64,000 nucleotides of DNA, from positions 62,001 to 126,000 of the forward strand of contig FODP01000013.1 of NCBI GenBank assembly GCA_900110395.1. Direction: 5' to 3'. The DNA comes from Rhodospirillales bacterium URHD0017. GTDB lineage: Bacteria > Pseudomonadota > Alphaproteobacteria > Reyranellales > Reyranellaceae. Made by a program: the position numbers and the translations under genes. Numbering within the stretch: position 1 is the stretch's first letter; every line of letters starts with the position of its first letter. Shown here piece after piece: positions 24,935 to 33,504 of this stretch. The notes under the pieces were generated by a model. It had not been told where the DNA came from and did no database searches. It saw only the letters and a program-made list of their open reading frames with translations.

Positions 24935-26029
24935 CTAAAACACCTTGTGGATCCAGCCGTACTTGTCGGCGGTGTGGCCGCGCTGGATGCCGACCAGGGC
25001 CGACTTCAGGTCCTCGGTCTGCGTGCCGGGGCCGCCGTTGCCGATCTTGAACTCGCCGTCCTTGCTGCGGACCGTGCCGATCGGCGTGACCACCGCGGCG
25101 GTGCCGCAGGCAAAGGCCTCGCGCAGACGCCCGCTGCGCGCGTCGGTGCGCCACTGGTCGATCGAATAGCGGTCCTCGCGCACCTTGATGCCCTTGTCCT
25201 TGGCGAGCGTGAGCAATGACGAGCGCGTGATGCCGGGCAGGATCGTGCCGCCGAGCGGCGGCGTCACCATCGAGCCGTCATCGAACACGAAGAAGATGTT
25301 CATGCCGCCCAGCTCCTCGACCCACTTCTGCTCGACGGCGTCGAGAAACACGACCTGGTCGCAGCCGTTGCGGGTCGCCTCGGCCTGGGCGAGCAGGCTC
25401 GAGGCATAGTTGCCGCCGCACTTGGCGGCGCCCGTGCCGCCCGGTGCGGCGCGCGTGAATTCCTGCGACACCCAGAGCGACACCGCCGGCGCGTCGGTCT
25501 TGAAGTACGAGCCGACCGACGAGGCGATGACGATGAACAGGTAGTCCGACGACGGCTTCACGCCGAGGAAGACCTCGTTGGCGAACATGAAGGGCCGGAT
25601 ATAGAGGCTGCTGCCGTCGCCGTCGGGGATCCAGTCGCGGTCGGTCTTGACCAGGAGATCGCACGCCTCGAGGAACAACTCCTCCGGCAGGCTCGGCATG
25701 GCGAGCCGCTCGGCCGATTGCTGGAAGCGTCGCGCATTCTCGAGCGGGCGAAACATGGTCGCGCTGCCGTCCTTGGCGCGATAGGCCTTCAGCCCTTCGA
25801 AGATTTCCTGCGCGTAGTGCAGGACAGCGGCGGCCGGATCCATCGGGATCGGCGCCCTGGGCTCGATGCGTGCGTCGTACCAGCCTTTCGACTCGTGATA
25901 GCGGATGGTCACCATGTGGTCGGAGAACACGCGGCCGAAGCCCGGATTCTTCAGAAGCTCGGCGCGCTTGTCGGCAGCGACCGGCGACGGGTGCGGATGG
26001 TGAACGAACTGAAGCTTGGTCTTGGACAT
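24935..26029 (-). CDS. ilvE: Branched-chain amino acid aminotransferase, class II (fold type IV)
   Basis: A 364-residue PLP enzyme interconverting leucine, isoleucine and valine with their 2-oxo acids. Its length and motifs are of the long eukaryote/Gram-positive-like BCAT group: ALHYAQEIFEGLKAYR-type (LHYAQEIFEGLKAYRAKDG), IRPFMFANE, KCGGNYASSLLAQ with the PLP lysine, EELGGMNIFFV and TPPLGGTILPGITR. The start at 26029 is preceded by GAGAG. A second, shorter BCAT gene lies immediately upstream on the same strand. Confidence 0.93.
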   Translation of the reverse strand: MSKTKLQFVHHPHPSPVAADKRAELLKNPGFGRVFSDHMVTIRYHESKGWYDARIEPRAPIPMDPAAAVLHYAQEIFEGLKAYRAKDGSATMFRPLENARRFQQSAERLAMPSLPEELFLEACDLLVKTDRDWIPDGDGSSLYIRPFMFANEVFLGVKPSSDYLFIVIASSVGSYFKTDAPAVSLWVSQEFTRAAPGGTGAAKCGGNYASSLLAQAEATRNGCDQVVFLDAVEQKWVEELGGMNIFFVFDDGSMVTPPLGGTILPGITRSSLLTLAKDKGIKVREDRYSIDQWRTDARSGRLREAFACGTAAVVTPIGTVRSKDGEFKIGNGGPGTQTEDLKSALVGIQRGHTADKYGWIHKVF

Positions 26030-26068
26030 TTTTCTCTCGGATGGTTGTCCCAACTGTAGCACAGGAAC

Positions 26069-26998
26069 TCAGGCTGCCCGGTCGACGGGCGGCGCGAGAT
26101 GCGTCGATTCGCCAAAGCCTTCGCAGTCCGGCGCGCGCACCAGTTGCTGGAAATCCGCCATCAGCGTGCGGACGACCGGGCCGGCCTGATAGTTGTGGCC
26201 GTCAACCGATCCTACCGGAACGATCTCGGCCGCGGTGCCGCAGAGAAAAACCTCGCTGGCGCGCTGCAGCTCCTGCGGCCTGACGGCGCGTTCCTCGACC
26301 GGCCAGCCGCGCTTCTTCGCCAGGCTCATGACGGCGCGTCGCGTGATGCCGTCCAGGAAGTTCTCCGGCGTCGGCGTCACCAAGGTGCCGTCGATCACCA
26401 GGAAGATGTTGGCGCCGGTCGATTCGGCCAGATCGCCCTTCCAGTCGAGCATCAGTGCATCGTCGAAGCCCGCCTTGAGCGCCTTGTCCTTCTCGATGCC
26501 GCAGATCAGGTAAAGGCCCGCCACCTTGGCGTGGCCGGGTGCGAAGTCGGCCGACGGGCGACGGTACCTCGCCATGGTGACGTTGATGCCGGCATCGCGC
26601 GCCTGCACCGACAGCCGGCCCTCCTGCGCCCACGGCGCGATGGCGAGGTGCACGGTGGTGCCGATGGCCGACACGCCCATGACCTCCGAGCCGCGCCAGG
26701 CGATCGGCCGCACATAGCCCGCCTGCAGGCCGTTGGCCTTGACCACGGCCCGCGTCGCCTCCTCGATCTCGCTGCGCGTGAAAGGGATCTCGTAGTCGAG
26801 CAGCCGGGCCGAGTTGATCAGGCGCTGGCTGTGGGCGGCCAGGCGGAAGACGCGGCCGTCGTAGATGCGCTCGCCCTCGAAGACGGCCGAGCCGTAGTGC
26901 AGGGCATGGGTCAGCACGTGCATGCGGCTGTCCCGCCAGTGGACGAGCTTGCCGTCGAGCCAGATGAAGCCGTCGCGATCATCCATACCTAAGGACAT
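26069..26998 (-). CDS. ilvE: Branched-chain amino acid aminotransferase, class I (fold type IV)
   Basis: A 309-residue PLP enzyme of the E. coli IlvE type, with LTHALHYGSAVFEGERIY, RPIAWRGSEVMGV, HAKVAGLYLIC (PLP Lys in this region), and the C-terminal GTAAEIVPVGSVDGH. Start at 26998 with GAGAGGAG upstream; the longer open frame has no such signal. It precedes the other BCAT gene by 39 bp and both are probably co-transcribed from the operator-rich region at 27010-27088. Confidence 0.93.
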   Translation of the reverse strand: MSLGMDDRDGFIWLDGKLVHWRDSRMHVLTHALHYGSAVFEGERIYDGRVFRLAAHSQRLINSARLLDYEIPFTRSEIEEATRAVVKANGLQAGYVRPIAWRGSEVMGVSAIGTTVHLAIAPWAQEGRLSVQARDAGINVTMARYRRPSADFAPGHAKVAGLYLICGIEKDKALKAGFDDALMLDWKGDLAESTGANIFLVIDGTLVTPTPENFLDGITRRAVMSLAKKRGWPVEERAVRPQELQRASEVFLCGTAAEIVPVGSVDGHNYQAGPVVRTLMADFQQLVRAPDCEGFGESTHLAPPVDRAA

Positions 26999-27009
26999 TG
27001 CTGTTGCTC

Positions 27010-27088
27010 CTCTCGATATTTGCCAAATCGGTCGTTTGGAATCGGCAAAATGCAAGTTTCCGAGCATATAGGTCAGTATTGCTGACCT
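27010..27088. promoter_or_regulatory. Divergent control region between ilvE and the cation exporter
   Basis: It holds a perfect AGGTCAG-TATTG-CTGACCT palindrome (27070-27088) and, closer to ilvE, nested inverted repeats TTTGCC..GGCAAA and CCAAA..TTTGG. Such symmetric sites suit a dimeric MarR-type regulator; a MarR gene lies 1 kb downstream. The regulator is inference. Confidence 0.5.
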
Positions 27089-27136
27089 TGTCAATATGTC
27101 TGAAGGACTTCGCGACGCCGATGTAGAATCGGCGCC

Positions 27137-28051
27137 ATGGGTCATTCGCACGCCGGACACACGCATGGAGGCGGCACCGCCGGGGGCCGGCACAAGGGTC
27201 CGCTGAAGGGTGCCTTGGCGCTCACCGCCGGCTTCATGGTCGTCGAGGCGGTGGGCGGCGTGCTGACGGGCAGCCTGGCGCTGCTTGCCGATGCCGCGCA
27301 CATGCTGACCGACGCCGGCGGGCTCGCCTTGGCATTGATTGCCATCCGCTTCGCCGAGCGGGCGGCGACGCCGCAGAAGACATACGGCTACGTGCGCATG
27401 GAGATCCTCGCCGCGCTGCTCAATGCGGTGGTCCTGCTGCTGCTGACAGGCTTCATCCTCTACGAGGCGGTCGATCGCTTCCTCAATCCACCGCCGATCC
27501 TGGCCGGGCCGATGCTGGCGGTGGCCGTGGTCGGCCTTGCCGTCAATCTCGGCAGCATGAAGCTTCTGGCCGCCGGTTCGAGCGAAAGCCTCAACGTGAA
27601 AGGCGCCTACTTCGAGGTCATGAGCGACATGCTGGGGTCGCTCGGCGTCATCATCGCCGCCCTGATCGTGATGTTCACCGGCTGGCGGCTGGCCGATCCG
27701 ATCATCGGCGCCGGCATTGGCCTCTTCATCATACCGCGCACCTGGTCACTGATGCGACAGGCGATCCATATCCTGATGGAAGGCACGCCGCCCGAAATCG
27801 ACCTCGTGCTGCTGGAAGCCACGATCAAGGAGATTCCCGGCGTGGTGGCGGTCCACGACCTGCACGTCTGGACGATCACCTCAGGCCTCGACTCCATGAG
27901 CTGCCACGTCGTCATCGCCGACATGGCGCGGGCACGCGAGACGCTGCTCCAGGTCAACGAGGCGATGAAGGCCAAGTTCAACCTGACGCACACGACCATA
28001 CAGATCGAGGACCAGGCGCTGCGCGACGCCGAGGCGCATCGCGGACTCTAG
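27137..28051 (+). CDS. Cation diffusion facilitator family transporter (CzcD/ZitB-like)
   Basis: A 304-residue inner-membrane zinc (or cobalt/cadmium)/proton antiporter. It opens with a His-rich tail (MGHSHAGHTHGGG), has six membrane segments, the metal-site LADAAHMLTDAG in helix 2, and a soluble C-terminal domain (VHDLHVWTITSG). In helix 5 the site reads E-x3-D (FEVMSDMLGS) where many relatives have H-x3-D. It is divergent from ilvE and upstream of the MarR/response regulator genes. Confidence 0.92.
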   Translation: MGHSHAGHTHGGGTAGGRHKGPLKGALALTAGFMVVEAVGGVLTGSLALLADAAHMLTDAGGLALALIAIRFAERAATPQKTYGYVRMEILAALLNAVVLLLLTGFILYEAVDRFLNPPPILAGPMLAVAVVGLAVNLGSMKLLAAGSSESLNVKGAYFEVMSDMLGSLGVIIAALIVMFTGWRLADPIIGAGIGLFIIPRTWSLMRQAIHILMEGTPPEIDLVLLEATIKEIPGVVAVHDLHVWTITSGLDSMSCHVVIADMARARETLLQVNEAMKAKFNLTHTTIQIEDQALRDAEAHRGL

Positions 28052-28105
28052 TGCTATAATTGGGCACGCACGGGAATCGGCACAGACCGACAAGACGCAG
28101 ATCAC

Positions 28106-28603
28106 ATGGTGGAATCGAAAACTCCGGCTAATCCGCTGTTCCTGCGCGACGAGGAACTGCGCCAGGGCATAGAGCTGATGTTCTACGCCTACCGCGACTT
28201 CACGTTCGAATCCGACCAGCAGCTCAAGCGCTACCAGCTCGGCCGGGCGCATCACCGCGCGCTCTATTTCATCGGCCGCCATCCCGGCCACACCGTCGGC
28301 CATCTTCTGTCGATCCTGAAGGTCACCAAGCAGTCGATCTCGCGCGTCCTGAAGGACCTGCTGGAACAAGGCTATGTCGAGCAGAAGAGCGGCGCCCGCG
28401 ACCGCCGCGAGCGCCTGCTGTGGCTGACCGAGAAAGGCGTGAAGCTCGAGCGCGACCTGACCGACCGCCAGAGTGCGCGCTTCGCCCGTGCCTACCGCGA
28501 GACCGGCGCCGATTCCGTCGAAGGCTTCCGCAAGGTGCTGTTGGGCCTGCTCGATCCTGCCGAACGCGTCGTCGTCGACAAGCGGGTGCGTGGCAACCGG
28601 TGA
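28106..28603 (+). CDS. MarR family transcriptional regulator (PetP-like)
   Basis: A 165-residue winged-helix regulator with HHRALYFIGRHPGHTVGHLL, LKVTKQSISRVLKDLLEQGY (recognition helix) and the wing SGARDRRERLLWLTEKG. The arrangement MarR, OmpR-type regulator, histidine kinase next to ilvE matches the petP-petR type clusters of other Alphaproteobacteria. It may bind the AGGTCAG palindrome 1 kb upstream. Stop overlaps a GTG that could start the next gene. Confidence 0.88.
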   Translation: MVESKTPANPLFLRDEELRQGIELMFYAYRDFTFESDQQLKRYQLGRAHHRALYFIGRHPGHTVGHLLSILKVTKQSISRVLKDLLEQGYVEQKSGARDRRERLLWLTEKGVKLERDLTDRQSARFARAYRETGADSVEGFRKVLLGLLDPAERVVVDKRVRGNR

Positions 28604-28608
28604 GCCTC

Positions 28609-29310
28609 ATGGATGCCTCGGCCGACAAGCCGCACATCCTGGTCGTCGACGACGACACCCGCCTGCGCGAGCTTTTGCGCACCTTCCTGTCGAAGAACGG
28701 TTTTCGCGTCACCGTCGCCAGCCATGCCGCCGAGGCGCGCGAGCGGCTGGGGGTGCTCGATTTCGACCTGATCGTGCTCGACGTCATGATGCCGGGCCAG
28801 ACCGGGCTCGACTTCGCCACCGAGATCAGGCGCAGCGACGACGTGCCGATCCTCATGTTGACCGCCATGGGCGATACCAAGGACCGCATCGCCGGCCTGG
28901 AAACCGGCGTCGACGACTATCTCGGCAAGCCTTTCGAACCGCGCGAGCTCCTGCTGCGCATCCAGAACGTGCTGAAGCGCAACCGCGCCGCCGCCGGCCC
29001 GTCGGGCGAGCCGCAGCGCATGGTCTCGTTCGGCCCGTTCCAGTTCGACCAGGAGCTGGGCGAGCTCACCAACAAGGGCAAGCGCGTGCCGCTCACCGAC
29101 GCCGAGACCGCGCTGCTGCGCGTGTTCACCGCGCGCCTGGGCGAGGTGCTGAGCCGCGAGACGTTGTGCAAGAGCGTGGGGGCTGCGGTCAACGAGCGGG
29201 CCATCGACGTGCAGGTGACGCGGCTGCGGCGCAAGATCGAGCCCGACCCGACTTTTCCGCGCTATCTGCGCACCGTTCGCGGCCAGGGCTACCGTCTGGT
29301 CGACGCATGA
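28609..29310 (+). CDS. OmpR/PhoB-type response regulator (PetR-like)
   Basis: A 233-residue regulator with receiver domain (HILVVDDDTRLRELL; phospho-acceptor Asp58 in VLDVMMPG; conserved Lys in LGKPFEP) and a C-terminal winged helix (VPLTDAETALLRVF, RLRRKIEPDP, VRGQGYRLV). A GTG at 28600, overlapping the MarR stop, is an equally possible start adding three residues. Its partner kinase is encoded 16 bp downstream. Confidence 0.92.
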   Translation: MDASADKPHILVVDDDTRLRELLRTFLSKNGFRVTVASHAAEARERLGVLDFDLIVLDVMMPGQTGLDFATEIRRSDDVPILMLTAMGDTKDRIAGLETGVDDYLGKPFEPRELLLRIQNVLKRNRAAAGPSGEPQRMVSFGPFQFDQELGELTNKGKRVPLTDAETALLRVFTARLGEVLSRETLCKSVGAAVNERAIDVQVTRLRRKIEPDPTFPRYLRTVRGQGYRLVDA

Positions 29311-29326
29311 GCGCGTTGGTCGACAG

Positions 29327-30682
29327 ATGATCGTCGCCGCCGCCCGCGATCTCTTCGAGCGCGTCGCCCGCTTCGCCGATCGGCACTCGCCTCAGACGTT
29401 GTTCGCCAGGGCGCTGATCATCATCGTCGTGCCGATGCTGCTGCTGCAGGCCCTGTCGGCCTGGTGGTTCTACAGCCAGCGCGGCGACAACGTGACCAAC
29501 CGGCTCGCCATCCTGCTGGTGCGCGACCTGCGCATGCTGATCGCGCTGCGCACCGAGTTCCCCGACGATGCGCACCGCGCCTGGATCATCAACCGCTCGG
29601 CCCAGGACCTGCTGCTCTATGTCAGTTTCCGCAAGGGCATCGTGCGGCCGTTCCAGGAGCCCGAATACTTCGACATCGCCGCCCGCGAGGTCCAGGGCGC
29701 GCTCGAGGCCGATCTCAAGCGCAACTACTTCATCGACAACAATGTCGGCGGCGGCCAGATGCTGATCGAGATCCAGCTAAATGACGGCGACGTCATGGAC
29801 GTGCTGGTGCCGCATGTGCGGCTCACCTTCGGCTCGAGCTTCGCCTACGTCATCGCCCAGCTCGGCCTCGCCCTGGTGCTGTTCGGCCTCGCCATCTGGT
29901 TCATGCACCGCGAGCTGGTGCCGATCGCCCATCTCGGCGTCGCCGCCGACGCCCTGGGCAAGGGGCGGGACGTGCCCGACTTCGCCTTCTCCGGCGGCAC
30001 GCGCGAGGTGCGCAACGCCGCCACCGCCTTCCACACCATGCGCATCCGGCTGCGCCGCTCGATCCAGCAGCGCACCGAGATGCTGGCCGGCGTCAGCCAC
30101 GATCTCAGGACCCCCCTGACCCGCATGAAACTCTCGCTGGCGCTGTTGCCCGAGTCGGCCGAGACCAAGGAGCTTTCGGACGACGTCTCCGACATGGAGC
30201 GCATGATCGAGGGCTACCTCGCCTTCGCCCGCGGCGAGGGCGACGAGGATCCGATTCCGACCGACCTCTCCGAGATTCTCGAGGACGTGGCCGCCGGCGC
30301 CCGGCGCGACAACGCCAATGTCGAGGTGACCTGGCAGGGCGACATGGACGTCGAGCTGAGGCCGCTCGCCATCAAGCGCTGCCTCACCAACCTCGTGTCC
30401 AACGCCCTGCGCTACGGCACCATGGTGCAGCTGCAGGCGGTGCGCGGCCGCACCTCGGTCGAGATCACCATCGACGACAACGGGCCCGGCATCCCGCCCG
30501 ACAAGTACGAAGACGTGTTCCGGCCGTTTTTCCGGCTCGACGAATCGCGCAACGTCGACACCGGCGGCGTCGGCCTCGGCCTCACCATCGCCCGCGACGT
30601 GGCGCGCAGCCACGGCGGCGACGTGGCGCTCGCTCCCTCCGCGCTAGGCGGGCTGAGGGTGATCGTGAGGATTCCGACCTGA
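29327..30682 (+). CDS. HAMP-domain sensor histidine kinase (EnvZ-like)
   Basis: A 451-residue inner-membrane kinase. Membrane helix 1 spans about residues 25-48, a periplasmic sensor of about 125 residues follows, helix 2 is near residues 173-193, then HAMP, the H-box VSHDLRTPLTRMKL with His258, an N-box with NLVSNALRYG, and G-boxes DNGPGIPPDKY and GGVGLGLTIARD. It would phosphorylate the adjacent OmpR-type regulator. Signal unknown. Confidence 0.93.
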   Translation: MIVAAARDLFERVARFADRHSPQTLFARALIIIVVPMLLLQALSAWWFYSQRGDNVTNRLAILLVRDLRMLIALRTEFPDDAHRAWIINRSAQDLLLYVSFRKGIVRPFQEPEYFDIAAREVQGALEADLKRNYFIDNNVGGGQMLIEIQLNDGDVMDVLVPHVRLTFGSSFAYVIAQLGLALVLFGLAIWFMHRELVPIAHLGVAADALGKGRDVPDFAFSGGTREVRNAATAFHTMRIRLRRSIQQRTEMLAGVSHDLRTPLTRMKLSLALLPESAETKELSDDVSDMERMIEGYLAFARGEGDEDPIPTDLSEILEDVAAGARRDNANVEVTWQGDMDVELRPLAIKRCLTNLVSNALRYGTMVQLQAVRGRTSVEITIDDNGPGIPPDKYEDVFRPFFRLDESRNVDTGGVGLGLTIARDVARSHGGDVALAPSALGGLRVIVRIPT

Positions 30683-30691
30683 TTGGTCATT

Positions 30692-30821
30692 CCTCCCCAC
30701 GCTACGCGTGGGGAGGTGCCCGCGCAGCGGGCGGAGGGGTCATGGGCGACCGTACTGATGCCCATGACCCGTCCGGCCGCTGCGCGGCCACCTCCCCATC
30801 GCCTCTGGCGATGGGGAGGGA
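30692..30821. repeat. Palindromic intergenic repeat, family C
   Basis: Nested palindromes: CTCCCCACGCTACGCGTGGGG and CCCCATCGCCTCTGGCGATG at the two ends, GCCCGCGCAGCGGGC and GGCCGCTGCGCGGCC inside them, and GGGTCATGGGC / GCCCATGACCC at the centre. The whole 130 bp can fold as one cruciform-like structure. It lies between convergent genes. Confidence 0.75.
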
Positions 30822-30826
30822 CGATC

Positions 30827-31363
30827 TCAGGGATCATAGACCGCGATGAAGAGCACGACGGCGTTCGGACTCCTGGACGTCTGCCTGCGCTCAGCGAGCC
30901 AGCATCGAACTCTGCCGAGGCCTATGCTGCGATCGAGCGCCTGATCGGTGAACGTGCCGAGCGGGACCGTCGAGCCGTGGAGCGGCGCGACGACGGCATA
31001 TGACGCCATTTCGCCGACGGGCTCGTGCCTGAGGACAAGAACCAGTTCGGTACCGACAGGCACGGTGTCTCCGGCCTTGGGCGATGGGTCATCGACGATG
31101 ATCGAATGGAAACCGCGCCAGCCCTTCGGCAAGTGGCCAGCAGCATCGTCACCGGCGGTCAGTGCGCCGACGATACGGAGGACCGTGTCCGGGGGAAGCG
31201 CCTTGAGTTTACGAGCCGTTGCCGCGGCGTCCGCCGGCTCCGGCCGCCGCGACGGCCAGAACAGCGCCTTGGCGAACCACGCCACTGTCTCGACCACGAT
31301 GGTGGCAATGACTTCGAAGACCAAACCGATGAGGTCGAGCAAGCAGCCTACCGCACTATCCAA
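30827..31363 (-). CDS. Hypothetical protein with N-terminal membrane segment
   Basis: 178 residues starting at TTG, with one hydrophobic segment (LLDLIGLVFEVIATIVVETV) and a basic stretch after it, then a soluble domain with no motif I recognise (GWRGFHSIIVDDPSPKAGD, VPVGTELVLVLRHEPVGE). The ribosome-binding site is weak. Coding on this strand is favoured by a sensible amino-acid composition and by position between a repeat and a promoter region. Confidence 0.55.
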   Translation of the reverse strand: MDSAVGCLLDLIGLVFEVIATIVVETVAWFAKALFWPSRRPEPADAAATARKLKALPPDTVLRIVGALTAGDDAAGHLPKGWRGFHSIIVDDPSPKAGDTVPVGTELVLVLRHEPVGEMASYAVVAPLHGSTVPLGTFTDQALDRSIGLGRVRCWLAERRQTSRSPNAVVLFIAVYDP

Positions 31364-31398
31364 TGTCTGCCATGCAGGATAGGCAAGGACGCCGGCGC

Positions 31399-31434
31399 TT
31401 GACAGAGGCTGCGTTCGGCAGTTTTTCTACCTCG
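31399..31434 (+). promoter_or_regulatory. Possible promoter of the thiamine operon
   Basis: A consensus TTGACA (31399-31404) lies shortly before the TPP riboswitch. The -10 element is not clear; TTCTAC at 31425 is a weak candidate with a long spacer. Confidence 0.35.
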
Positions 31435-31536
31435 CGTCCGAGGGGTGTCCGGCTTCCGCCAGGGAGCCGGGCTGAGACAGCCAGTGGGGCTGAACCCTTT
31501 GAACCTGATCCGGGTCATGCCGGCGAAGGAACGGGA
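31435..31536 (+). ncRNA. TPP riboswitch (THI element)
   Basis: The conserved THI-box parts are in order: GGGTGTCC (P1/P2 side), GGGCTGAGA, then GGCTGAACCCTTTGAACC, CTGATCCGGGTCATGCCG and GCGAAGGAACGGGA at the 3' side. It lies just before thiO. The 3' edge nearly abuts the GGGAG ribosome-binding site, so thiamine pyrophosphate binding probably blocks translation initiation rather than causing termination. Confidence 0.95.
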
Positions 31537-31544
31537 GTTAGCCA

Positions 31545-32561
31545 TTGGCCAAGCCAACCACCATCGTCATCGGCGCCGGCGTTGCCGGCCTGGCCTGCGC
31601 CCTCGAGCTGGCTGAGCGCGGCCTCGCCGTCGAGGTCGTCGAGCGCGGCCGCGTGCTGGGCGAGGGTGCCTGCTCGTGGATGGCGGGCGGCATGCTGGCG
31701 CCCTGGTGCGAGCGCGCCACCACCGAGCCCAAGGTCGCCGAGTGGGGCGCGCCATCGATCGCCTGGTGGGTCGAGCGCTTCCCCGACACGGTGCGCCAGG
31801 GCAGTCTGGTGGTCGCCCAGCCCCGCGACCTGCCCGACCTCACGCGCTTTGCCCAGCGCACCGAGCGCTTCGAGTGGCTGGATGTGGACGGCATCGCCGC
31901 GCGCGAGCCGGATCTTTCAGGCCGCTTCCGGCGCGCGCTGTTCTTTCCCGGCGAAGCCCATCTCGATCCGCGGCGGGCGTTGGCGATGCTGGCGCAACGC
32001 TTGCGCGATCGCGGCGTCGCGATCCGTTTCGGCGTCGAGCTGGCGCTGCAGGATGCCCGTGCCGACGTCGTCGTCGATTGCCGCGGGCTCGCTGCCCGCG
32101 ATGCCTTGCCGGACCTGCGCGGCGTGCGCGGCGAGATGGTGGTCGTGCGCGCGCCGGATGTCTCCCTGCAGCGGCCGGTGCGCATGCTGCATCCGCGCAT
32201 CCCGCTCTACATCGTGCCGCGCGGCAACGGCCTGTTCATGATCGGCGCCACCATGATCGAAAGCGAGCGGCGCGGTCCGGTCAGCGTCCGTTCGGCCGTC
32301 GAGTTGCTGAACGCCGCCTACGCCCTGCACCCGGCCTTCGGCGAGGCGGAGATCGTCGAACTGGGCGCCGATTTGCGTCCGGCCTTCCCGGACAACCTGC
32401 CGGACGTCCGGCGAAGCGGCCACGTGCTGCACGCCAACGGCCTGTTCCGTCACGGCTTCCTGCTGGCGCCTGCGCTCGCGCGGCGAACCGCGGACGCGGC
32501 CCTGTCGATGCTTCAACCGGAGACCAACCATGCGGATCTTCCTGAACGACGACGCGCATGA
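31545..32561 (+). CDS. thiO: Glycine oxidase ThiO
   Basis: A 338-residue FAD-dependent oxidase that converts glycine to dehydroglycine for the thiazole ring. The dinucleotide motif is VIGAGVAGLACALELAERG at the N-terminus and the C-terminal FAD region includes LHANGLFRHGFLLAPALA. It begins at TTG, ten or so bases after GGGAG. It is the first gene under the TPP riboswitch and overlaps thiS by 32 bp. Confidence 0.93.
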   Translation: MAKPTTIVIGAGVAGLACALELAERGLAVEVVERGRVLGEGACSWMAGGMLAPWCERATTEPKVAEWGAPSIAWWVERFPDTVRQGSLVVAQPRDLPDLTRFAQRTERFEWLDVDGIAAREPDLSGRFRRALFFPGEAHLDPRRALAMLAQRLRDRGVAIRFGVELALQDARADVVVDCRGLAARDALPDLRGVRGEMVVVRAPDVSLQRPVRMLHPRIPLYIVPRGNGLFMIGATMIESERRGPVSVRSAVELLNAAYALHPAFGEAEIVELGADLRPAFPDNLPDVRRSGHVLHANGLFRHGFLLAPALARRTADAALSMLQPETNHADLPERRRA

Positions 32562-32727
32562 CGTCGATGCCGCAACCCTGGCCGCGGCCCTCGATTCGCT
32601 GGGCTTTGGCGGCCGCAAGATCGCGACCGCGCTGAACGGCCGCTTCGTCGCGGCCGCGGCGCGGCCCGCCACCAGGCTTGCCGACGGCGACCGCATCGAG
32701 GTCGTGGCGCCGATGCAGGGAGGTTGA
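32530..32727 (+). CDS. thiS: Sulfur carrier protein ThiS
   Basis: A 65-residue ubiquitin-like protein ending in the required Gly-Gly (VAPMQGG), which is adenylated and converted to a thiocarboxylate as sulfur donor for ThiG. It starts inside the end of thiO with CAACCGGAG upstream. Confidence 0.95.
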   Translation: MRIFLNDDAHDVDAATLAAALDSLGFGGRKIATALNGRFVAAAARPATRLADGDRIEVVAPMQGG

Positions 32728-32729
32728 TC

Positions 32730-33503
32730 ATGTTCTACGGCGTGGAGCTGTCCTCGCGCCTGCTGCTGGGCACGGCGCGCTATCCGTCGCCCGCCGTGCT
32801 CGAGCGCGCCATCAAGGCCTCGGGGGCGGAGGTCGTTACCGTCTCGCTGCGGCGCGAGGGCGGCAACACCCGCTCCGGCCAGAGCTTCTGGCAGTTCATC
32901 CAGTCCCTGGGCCTGCGCGTGCTGCCCAACACCGCGGGCTGCCATTCGGTCAAGGAGGCGGTCACCACCGCCCACATGGCGCGCGAGCTGTTCGACACGC
33001 CGTGGATCAAGCTCGAAGTGATTGGCGATGCCGATACCCTTCAGCCCGACGTGTTCGGCCTGGTCGAGGCCGCTCGTATCCTCGCCCAGGACGGCTTCGC
33101 GGTGTTTCCCTACACGACCGAGGATCTCGTGGTCGCCGACCGCCTGGTCGAGGCCGGCTGCCGCGTGCTGATGCCGTGGGGCGCGCCGATCGGCTCGGCC
33201 CGCGGGCTGAACAACGTCTATGGGCTGAAATCCCTGCGCGCCCATTTCCCGGACATCCCGCTGGTCGTCGACGCGGGGCTGGGTGTGCCCTCGCACGCCG
33301 CGGCGGCCATGGAGCTGGGCTACGACGCCGTCCTGCTCAACACCGCGGTGGCCGAGGCCGGCGATCCCGTCGAGATGGCGCGCGCCTTCGCGCTCGCCGT
33401 CGAGGCTGGCCGCGCGGCCCATCTCGCCCGGCCGCTGGAGCCGCGCGACATGGCGCAGCCGTCGACGCCGGTGATCGGCAAGGCCGTGTTGGGGGGCGTC
33501 TGA
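32730..33503 (+). CDS. thiG: Thiazole synthase ThiG
   Basis: A 257-residue TIM-barrel enzyme that assembles the thiazole phosphate from ThiS-thiocarboxylate, dehydroglycine and DXP. Motifs are SRLLLGTARYPSP, LPNTAGCHSVKEAV, the Schiff-base lysine in WIKLEVIGD, and DAGLGVPSHAAAAMELG. I use the ATG at 32730, six bases after AGGGAGG; the earlier TTG is unnecessary. Confidence 0.96.
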   Translation: MFYGVELSSRLLLGTARYPSPAVLERAIKASGAEVVTVSLRREGGNTRSGQSFWQFIQSLGLRVLPNTAGCHSVKEAVTTAHMARELFDTPWIKLEVIGDADTLQPDVFGLVEAARILAQDGFAVFPYTTEDLVVADRLVEAGCRVLMPWGAPIGSARGLNNVYGLKSLRAHFPDIPLVVDAGLGVPSHAAAAMELGYDAVLLNTAVAEAGDPVEMARAFALAVEAGRAAHLARPLEPRDMAQPSTPVIGKAVLGGV

Positions 33504-33504
33504 C

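Noticed and set aside
30692..30821. CRISPR array or tandem repeat
   Set aside because: The repeats are inverted, not direct with regular spacers, and there are no cas genes in the window.
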